The notes under the pieces are model-generated. The model was not told the DNA's origin. It searched no databases and worked only from the letters and a program-made list of their open reading frames with translations. Below are positions 5,405 to 9,890 of a stretch of DNA of 9,890 nucleotides, piece after piece. How positions within the stretch are numbered: the first letter of the stretch is position 1; each line of letters begins with the position of its first letter. The translations under genes and the position numbers were made by a program. Source of the stretch: Roseovarius sp. (GTDB lineage Bacteria > Pseudomonadota > Alphaproteobacteria > Rhodobacterales > Rhodobacteraceae); assembly GCA_023260815.1 (NCBI GenBank), contig JALQUE010000016.1, forward strand, positions 1-9,890, in the 5' to 3' direction.

Positions 5405-6061
5405 TCAGCCCTCGTCGCCGCCGGCGGTCTCGTCGCCAACGGTCGGAACCTCTGCTGGTTCGTCCTCGTCTTCGTCCTCTGCCGATCTCAGCGCCGACGG
5501 GGCCGAGATATTGCAGATCACGAAATCGCGGTCGATCGTGGGCTGCGCGCCTTCCGGCAGCGTGACCTGGCTGATCGTCAGCGTGTCGCCGATATTCATG
5601 CCCGACAGATCAACAGTGATCTCTTCGGGAATGTCCCCCGCCGTCACGACCAGCTCGATCTCGTTACGGACCACGGTCAGAACGCCGCCCTTCTTCAGGC
5701 CGGGCGCCACGTCTTCGCCGGTGAAGGTCACCGGGATGAACAGGTTGATCTTCGTCGTCCGGCGCAGACGCATCAGGTCCAGGTGGGTCGGCAGATCCTT
5801 GACCACATCGCGCTGCACGTCGCGGCAGATCACCCGCACATCGTCATGCCCATCGATCTTGAGGTTGAACAGGGTCGACTTGAAGCGGCCCTCTTTCAGT
5901 TTCTTGATCAGCACGTTATAGGGGATTTGGATCGGAAGCGGATCGACGTCGCCGCCGAATACGATGCCCGGAACCATGTGCGCACGGCGCACGGCACGAG
6001 CGGCGCCCTTGCCTGTCCCCGTGCGTTCCTGGGCGTGAAGATCAGGAATTTCTCCAGCCAT
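5405..6061 (-). CDS. rplY: 50S ribosomal protein L25 (Ctc/TL5 form)
   Basis: This protein binds 5S rRNA in the large ribosomal subunit. At 218 residues it is the long two-domain Ctc/TL5 type, not the ~94-residue E. coli form. The N-terminal RNA-binding domain (about 1-95) includes GTGKGAARAVRR, VPGIVFGG and RDVQRDVVKDLPTHLDLMRL. The C-terminal beta-rich domain (about 100-187) includes DIPEEITVDLSGMNIGDTL split across 143-161 and LPEGAQPTI. The tail after residue 190 is acidic (EDEDEDEP, ending GDEG). I place the start at the ATG at 6061 (MAGEIPDLHAQ), with GGAGAA six bases upstream. The in-frame ATG at 6073 provides part of that site, and its own GGAGGAA is 14 bases away. The gene has its own predicted promoter and intrinsic terminator. 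Confidence 0.96.
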   Translation of the reverse strand: MAGEIPDLHAQERTGTGKGAARAVRRAHMVPGIVFGGDVDPLPIQIPYNVLIKKLKEGRFKSTLFNLKIDGHDDVRVICRDVQRDVVKDLPTHLDLMRLRRTTKINLFIPVTFTGEDVAPGLKKGGVLTVVRNEIELVVTAGDIPEEITVDLSGMNIGDTLTISQVTLPEGAQPTIDRDFVICNISAPSALRSAEDEDEDEPAEVPTVGDETAGGDEG

Positions 6062-6081
6062 GTTGTTCTCCATAGGTTAGG

Positions 6082-6110
6082 GCGGGGTTCCTCCAAGGCT
6101 GTAACCCCGC
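6082..6110 (-). promoter_or_regulatory. Hairpin in the rplY mRNA leader
   Basis: Perfect 8-bp arms GCGGGGTT (6103-6110 read on the minus strand) and AACCCCGC (6082-6089) enclose a 13-base loop. The loop and the edge of the stem hold GGAGGAA (6088-6094), a strong Shine-Dalgarno-like sequence with no well-spaced start codon. It lies just after the predicted transcription start. A role in translational or autogenous control of L25 is only a possibility. Confidence 0.5.
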
Positions 6111-6121
6111 GTGAAGCCGCG

Positions 6122-6150
6122 CGTATAGACCGGATCGCCCCTGTTGAAAA
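6122..6150 (-). promoter_or_regulatory. Predicted rplY promoter
   Basis: On the minus strand TTTTCA (6145-6150) and TATACG (6122-6127) are spaced by 17 bases and would start transcription near 6115, giving a leader of about 55 bases. The -10 box matches TATAAT at four positions; the -35 box is weak. Confidence 0.4.
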
Positions 6151-6177
6151 GGCCCAATTCACAAGGCCGGCGGGGCA

Positions 6178-6279
6178 GGGGGCCAGCCCCCGTCGCGTCT
6201 TCGCCGCGACTCCCCCGGGATATTTCGGGCCAGAAGAAGCCGGACCCGATGGCGCGCTTCTTCTGGCGTCAAATATCCC
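6178..6279 (-). terminator. Repeat-rich terminator region at the end of the ABC importer operon
   Basis: Reading the minus strand from the ATPase stop, there is first an inverted repeat: arm 6256-6279 pairs with arm 6217-6240 at 21 of 24 positions across a 15-base loop (ends GGGATATTT and CCAGAAGAAGC). Two smaller GC hairpins follow: GTCGCG/CGCGAC (6192-6197 with 6205-6210) and GGGGG/CCCCC (6178-6182 with 6187-6191). I recall this composite, with GATATTT and CCAGAAGAAG, as a frequent intergenic element of Rhodobacteraceae. The last codons and TGA of the ATPase lie inside the first arm. No T-run is seen. Confidence 0.65.
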
Positions 6280-7099
6280 CGCCGGAGGCGATATTCTCTT
6301 TTGGCCCGTCGGACGCCATCGCGCGCGACGGCAGACAGACCTTGCGCCCCGACCTGGTCGTCTCGACCGAGACGGGAATGCCGTAGACCGCGCTCAGGGC
6401 GGTTTCGGTGAGCACATCGCGCGCCGGTCCATCGGCACGTATGCGCCCCTCATGCATCAAAAGCGCGCGGGCGTTCAGGGCAAAGGCCTGATCGGGGTCA
6501 TGCGTGGACAGGATCACGCCGCGTCCTTCCGCGCTGGCCGCGTCGGCCAGACGGCTGATCTGTGCGAGCACCTGTGCCTGATTGCCGAAATCGAGGCTCG
6601 CGGTCGGCTCGTCCATCACGATCAGCGGGGTGTCTTGCGCGAGGGCCCGCGCGATCAGCACAAGCTGCCGCTGGCCGCCCGACAGGCGCGAATAATCGCG
6701 ATGCGCCAGATCGCCGATGCCAAGCCGCTCCATCGCGTCGAGGGCCACGGCCCGATCCCGCGCGCCCGGCTGGGCGAAGGCCCCCAGCCGGGCCGTGCGG
6801 CCCATCAGCACGATCTCCAGCGCCTCGAAGGGAAAGGGCGGGGCATGGGCCTGTGGCACATAGGCAATGCGGCGCGCGATATCGACGCGGCTTTGGGTGC
6901 TTATCGGTGCGCCACCCAGTTGAATGCTGCCGGACAGCGCCGGCAACAGACCCAGAAGCGTACGGAACAGCGTGGTCTTGCCACAGCCGTTCGGTCCGAG
7001 CAGGCACAGGATATCGCCTGCCGCCACGGTCAGGCCGAGGCCCGTCCCGATTGTCCGTGTGCCATGGCCGATGGCAAGATCGCGCGCCTCCAGCATCAT
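6269..7099 (-). CDS. ABC importer ATPase, FecE/BtuD class
   Basis: The 276-residue cytosolic ATPase powers the importer encoded by the two upstream genes. Walker A is GPNGCGKTT (35-43), the Q-loop glutamine is Q83 in YVPQ, the ABC signature is LSGGQ (139-143), Walker B is LIVMDE (159-164), and the switch histidine is H200 in STHD. Order and spacing match the siderophore, haem and cobalamin importer ATPases. The ATG at 7099 overlaps the permease stop in ATGA; M2 at 7096 is the alternative start. The C-terminal tail ends ENIASGGDI, and the last codons (GAT ATT TGA) come from one arm of an intergenic repeat, so the end of the protein may be repeat-derived. Confidence 0.95.
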   Translation of the reverse strand: MMLEARDLAIGHGTRTIGTGLGLTVAAGDILCLLGPNGCGKTTLFRTLLGLLPALSGSIQLGGAPISTQSRVDIARRIAYVPQAHAPPFPFEALEIVLMGRTARLGAFAQPGARDRAVALDAMERLGIGDLAHRDYSRLSGGQRQLVLIARALAQDTPLIVMDEPTASLDFGNQAQVLAQISRLADAASAEGRGVILSTHDPDQAFALNARALLMHEGRIRADGPARDVLTETALSAVYGIPVSVETTRSGRKVCLPSRAMASDGPKENIASGGDI

Positions 7100-8118
7100 G
7101 ACCAGCCTTGTCGGCCACGTGCCAGAAGCCAGACGAAAAACGGCGCGCCGATCACCGCGGTCAGGATGCCCAACGGCACTTCGGCCTGCGCGATCGTCCG
7201 CGCCAGCGTGTCCACGACCAGCAGATAGCCCGCGCCGATCAGCACCGAAGCGGGCAGCAGCCGCCCGAACCCCGGCCCGACCAGCATCCGCGCGATATGC
7301 GGAATGACCAGCCCGACCCAGCCCACGACGCCCGCCAACGCCGTCACGCTGGCGGTGATCAGCGTCGCCGCCACGATCACCAGCAGCCGGGTGCGCCCCG
7401 CCTCTACGCCCAGGGCGCGCGCCTCTTCGTCGCCCAGGCTGAGGACATTGATCCGCCAGCGCAGCAGCCCCAACGGCACCAGACCCACCAGCACCATCGG
7501 CAGGGCCGGCAGGATATCCTCGGTGGTGATCGCCGCGAGCGACCCGAGCAGCCAGAAGGTGATCGCGGGCAATTGATCATAGGGATCGGCCATCACCTTG
7601 AGAAGCGATGTCGACGCCCCCGCCAGCGCCCCGATCACCACGCCGATCAGCACCAGTGTCAGGGTCCGGTCGGTATTGCGCACCATCGACGCCACCAGCG
7701 TCACCGCCCCCACCGCCGCCATGCCGCCCGCAAAGGCCGACGCCTGGATCGCCGCCACCGGGAGGGACAGGAAAATTCCCGCCACGGCCCCCAGGCCCGC
7801 CCCCGCCGACACGCCAAGGATATCCGGCGACACAAGGGGATTGCGGAACAGCGCCTGATAGCTGGCCCCGGCCGCTGCCAGCGCGGCGCCCACCACAAGC
7901 GCCGCGATCACCCGCGGCAGGCGGATGTTCCAGACCACGATTTCGGCCTGATCGTCGCCCATGCCCACAAGCGCCGCCAGCGTCTGACCGGGCGTCAGGC
8001 CATAGGGTCCGATCATCACCGCGCCGAAGGTCAGCACGGCAAGGCCCAGCACCAGGCCGCCCGTCAGGCCGGGGGCCGGGTTGCGCAGACCTATTTTGGC
8101 GGTTGTCCCTCGGCCCAT
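7096..8118 (-). CDS. ABC importer permease, FecCD/BtuC family
   Basis: This 340-residue inner-membrane protein of the type II importer (BtuC-like) family would dimerise to form the translocation path. Many hydrophobic segments are visible, among them about 20-38, 68-90, 102-123, 130-146, 152-172, 183-197, 203-219, 247-274 and 290-306. Family marks are FRNPLVSPDILGVSAGAGLG (91-110), LPRVIAALVVGA (67-78), the coupling-helix region LGDEEARALGV (228-238), and GVVGWVGLVIPHIARMLVG (263-281). The ATG at 8118 has GGAGG about eight bases upstream and overlaps the end of the binding-protein gene by 28 bases. The stop overlaps the ATPase start, so the three genes are translationally coupled. Only one permease gene is present, consistent with a homodimer. 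Confidence 0.95.
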   Translation of the reverse strand: MGRGTTAKIGLRNPAPGLTGGLVLGLAVLTFGAVMIGPYGLTPGQTLAALVGMGDDQAEIVVWNIRLPRVIAALVVGAALAAAGASYQALFRNPLVSPDILGVSAGAGLGAVAGIFLSLPVAAIQASAFAGGMAAVGAVTLVASMVRNTDRTLTLVLIGVVIGALAGASTSLLKVMADPYDQLPAITFWLLGSLAAITTEDILPALPMVLVGLVPLGLLRWRINVLSLGDEEARALGVEAGRTRLLVIVAATLITASVTALAGVVGWVGLVIPHIARMLVGPGFGRLLPASVLIGAGYLLVVDTLARTIAQAEVPLGILTAVIGAPFFVWLLARGRQGWS

Positions 8119-9188
8119 TCCAGAAGCCCCTCCAGATCCTCGTCACGCAGCTCGACATGATAGTAGAGCTTGTAGAACTCAGCCGTATCCCGGCGCAGAT
8201 CGCCCGCCCATCGGTCGGGATACAGCAGCCCGGCCATCCACCGCAGCCCCATCATCCGATTGAGCGACGGAGGCCGGTCGATCCAGCCGAACGGCGCGGT
8301 GGGCGACAGGTAGACCCGCCCCTCGCGCACCGCGTCGATCCCCTGCCAGAGCGGGTCGTCGACCACGTCGGCATGAAACGTTCTGTCCCATGTCACGATG
8401 ATCTCGGGATTGGCCACGATCACCTGTTCCATGGACGCCTGCACCAGCCCGCGTGTAGCACCACCGTCATCGGCCACGTTACGCCCGCCGGCGCGCTCGA
8501 TGATCTCGGTGTTGATCGAGCCTTTCATCCCGGTCTCCAGCCCCTCGGGGCCGCGCGCCAGATAGACGCGCGGGCGCGCGTCCTGCGGGACATCTTCAAG
8601 GATCGCATCGATGCGGGCGAAGGTGGCCTCGACATCCCGGGCCAGCGTCTCGCCGCGCTCGGGCACGCCAAGCACCTCTCCCAGAAGGCGCAGGGCTTGC
8701 GGTGTGGCCTCGAACCGGCCATCGATCAGGACATAGGGGATGCCGGTCTGATCCTGCACGCGGTTGGCAAGATCGACATAGGTGTCGCGGATCGACCCGA
8801 AATCGATGATCAGGTCGGGCTTGATCTGCAGGACGCGTTCCAGATTGGCCTCGCCACCGCGTCCGGTGATGCGCCCGGTTTCGGGAAGGTCGCGGAACGG
8901 CTCGGCGATATAGGCGCGCTCTTCGGTGCGCAAGGCGCGCGGCCAGCCCGACAGCGCCTCGGGTTTCAGGATATAGACAAGGATCGACGCGGGCGGCCCG
9001 GCGGCGAAGACGGTGGTGACCTCGTCGGGGATGGCCACCGTGCGTCCGGCACTGTCCACGATGCTGCGCGCATGCGCGGGTTGCGCCAGCAAGGTCAAGA
9101 CGATTGGCTGCGCCAGCAGCAGCATGGCCAGCACCATGCGCATGCCAGCCCCAAGCCTGTCCCGCACCCCATGCCCGTCTTGGCGCAT
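8091..9188 (-). CDS. Periplasmic substrate-binding protein of a FecB/BtuF-type importer
   Basis: The 365-residue protein has a signal peptide with a hydrophobic stretch at about 17-37 and a likely cleavage after AHA (38-40). The mature part opens with SIVDSAGRTVAIPDEVTTVFAAGPP, as in the iron-siderophore, haem, cobalamin and molybdate (MolA) binding-protein class. ANLERVLQIKPDLIIDFGSI (114-133) is the usual first-lobe motif, and a long helix spans the region near 180-200. The second lobe has PEIIVTWD (261-268), DDPLWQGIDAVREGRVYL (277-294) and FGWIDRPPSLNRMMGLRWMAGLLYP (300-324). The ligand is not readable from the sequence. The ATG at 9188 follows AAGGGGG by five bases; ATG 9143 would give a shorter signal peptide. 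No lipobox cysteine or TonB receptor gene is seen. Confidence 0.9.
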   Translation of the reverse strand: MRQDGHGVRDRLGAGMRMVLAMLLLAQPIVLTLLAQPAHARSIVDSAGRTVAIPDEVTTVFAAGPPASILVYILKPEALSGWPRALRTEERAYIAEPFRDLPETGRITGRGGEANLERVLQIKPDLIIDFGSIRDTYVDLANRVQDQTGIPYVLIDGRFEATPQALRLLGEVLGVPERGETLARDVEATFARIDAILEDVPQDARPRVYLARGPEGLETGMKGSINTEIIERAGGRNVADDGGATRGLVQASMEQVIVANPEIIVTWDRTFHADVVDDPLWQGIDAVREGRVYLSPTAPFGWIDRPPSLNRMMGLRWMAGLLYPDRWAGDLRRDTAEFYKLYYHVELRDEDLEGLLEWAEGQPPK

Positions 9189-9282
9189 CCTACCCCCCTT
9201 GCCCCTGTCTTGCAGGGCCAGTCTGAATGAATGTCGCCGCAAAAGCCAGCTGGATATGCGGTTGCAAACGACACGGCACGGC

Positions 9283-9326
9283 GGCAGTCCCATGGGCTGC
9301 CGGCGCACCGGCCCCCGACGACTGCC
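9283..9326 (-). terminator. GC-rich hairpins after the dehydrogenase gene
   Basis: This lies in the 138-base gap between the dehydrogenase stop and the ABC operon. Arms GGCAGT (minus strand, 9321-9326) and ACTGCC (9283-9288) can enclose an inner GCCGG/CCGGC hairpin (9308-9312 with 9299-9303). A competing GGCAG/CTGCC fold uses 9283-9287 and 9297-9301. There is no T-run, so this is a weak terminator call. The rest of the gap (9189-9282) shows no convincing promoter, no cobalamin riboswitch pattern and no clear Fur or Irr box. A 5-bp CCCTG/CAGGG hairpin (9203-9217) sits just above the ribosome binding site of the binding-protein gene. Confidence 0.35.
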
Positions 9327-9890
9327 TTATGCCTGCCAGCGGCCTTCGAACCCCTCCGGGATCATCAGGATATCGCGGTCCAGCGTCTTGACGTCCCGGC
9401 GGCCACACAGCGCCATCGACACGTCCAGCTCCTTGTGGATCACCTCCAGCGCGCGGGTCACACCGGCCTCGCCCATCGCGCCAAGCCCGTAGACATATGC
9501 GCGCCCGATATAGGTGCCCTTTGCCCCCATCGCCAGCGCCTTGAGCACGTCCTGCCCGGTCCGGATGCCGCTGTCGATATGCACCTCGATCTTGTCGCCC
9601 ACCGCGTCGAGGATCGCGGGCAGGGCGCGGATCGCGCTCAGCGCGCCATCCAGTTGCCGGCCGCCGTGGTTGGACACGATGATCGCATCGGCCCCGACAT
9701 TCAGCGCCTCGCGCGCGTCGCGCGCATCCATGATGCCCTTGATGATCAGCGGGCCATCCCACATCTTGCGAAACTGCCGGATGCGATCCCAGTTGAGCGA
9801 GGGATCGAACGCCTCGGCCGTCCATGTGCTCAGCGACGAAGGGTCCGTGACACCTTTGGCATGGCCCACGATATTGCCGAAGAACCGCCG
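9327..9890 (-). CDS. lldD: FMN-dependent alpha-hydroxy-acid dehydrogenase, L-lactate dehydrogenase type (C-terminal half)
   Basis: The visible 187 residues are the C-terminal half of a ~380-residue TIM-barrel flavoenzyme that oxidises L-lactate or a related 2-hydroxy acid. The 5' part lies beyond the window; the frame stays open to the last base, reading RRFFGNIVGHAKGV. Diagnostic motifs are FDPSLNWDRI, LIIKGI (FMN-contacting lysine), ADAIIVSNHGGRQLDG with the catalytic His and substrate-binding Arg, HIDSGIRTGQDVLKA (FMN phosphate region), and YIGRAYVYGLGAMGEAGV. The stop is TAA at 9327-9329. L-lactate is the commonest substrate, but glycolate or mandelate type enzymes share these motifs, so the symbol is tentative. 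Linkage to the ABC operon (138 bases downstream, same strand) may be incidental. Confidence 0.93.
   Translation of the reverse strand, partial: RRFFGNIVGHAKGVTDPSSLSTWTAEAFDPSLNWDRIRQFRKMWDGPLIIKGIMDARDAREALNVGADAIIVSNHGGRQLDGALSAIRALPAILDAVGDKIEVHIDSGIRTGQDVLKALAMGAKGTYIGRAYVYGLGAMGEAGVTRALEVIHKELDVSMALCGRRDVKTLDRDILMIPEGFEGRWQA

Noticed and set aside
5366..7228. Long + strand open frame of about 620 codons
   Set aside because: It lies antisense to rplY and the ABC ATPase, is rich in Arg, His, Gln and Ala as expected of GC-rich antisense frames, and runs through the promoter and terminator region. No family motif is seen.
7608..9230. Long + strand open frame of about 540 codons
   Set aside because: It is antisense to the permease and binding-protein genes, with proline- and arginine-rich low-complexity sequence. 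The minus strand carries clear family motifs.
9189..9326. Cobalamin or molybdenum-cofactor riboswitch ahead of the ABC operon
   Set aside because: I looked for a cobalamin-type conserved box and multi-helix layout but saw only short GC hairpins. The gap is too short for a full cobalamin riboswitch plus promoter.

Overview
The window reads as a chromosomal stretch of an alphaproteobacterium of the Rhodobacteraceae (Roseobacter group). The reasons are high GC with strong G/C bias at third codon positions, the C-terminally extended L25 protein, a Pth ending in PLQRLVDKFR, a DUF2237 protein, and the GGGATATTT/CCAGAAGAAGC inverted repeat that I recall as common in this family. No tRNA, rRNA, CRISPR array, insertion sequence or prophage gene was recognised. 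The first ~150 bases stand apart: about 43% GC by hand count against about 67% in the next 90 bases, and they encode a TPR-like segment of Bacteroidota style. That edge may be a chimeric join.

Layout. On the + strand, 1-370 holds a TPR-like fragment running in frame into a short conserved-looking protein, then a leader with hairpins (378-472), then trpB (565-1794). Convergent to trpB on the minus strand are a DUF2237 protein (1867-2244) and, upstream of it, an IsdG-like antibiotic biosynthesis monooxygenase family protein (2290-2610), probably one transcript. Next on the minus strand are pth (3876-4574) and a membrane-anchored SxxK serine hydrolase (2684-3847), 28 bases apart. An FkbM-type methyltransferase (4648-5331, +) diverges from pth and converges on rplY (5405-6061, -). 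A canonical intrinsic terminator for rplY overlaps the methyltransferase stop codon.

Upstream of rplY is a 207-base gap with the rplY promoter, a leader hairpin and a repeat-rich terminator region. Then comes a compact ABC importer operon of the FecBCD/BtuFCD class on the minus strand: periplasmic binding protein (8091-9188), permease (7096-8118) and ATPase (6269-7099), with overlapping reading frames. The last gene is the C-terminal half of an FMN-dependent alpha-hydroxy-acid (L-lactate type) dehydrogenase that runs off the right edge.

Most genes are housekeeping (tryptophan synthesis, peptidyl-tRNA recycling, ribosome) or ordinary uptake and metabolism. I see no new multi-gene defence or biosynthetic system. 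The most unusual structure is non-coding: two clusters of 24-nt hairpin units laid end to end, flanking trpB.
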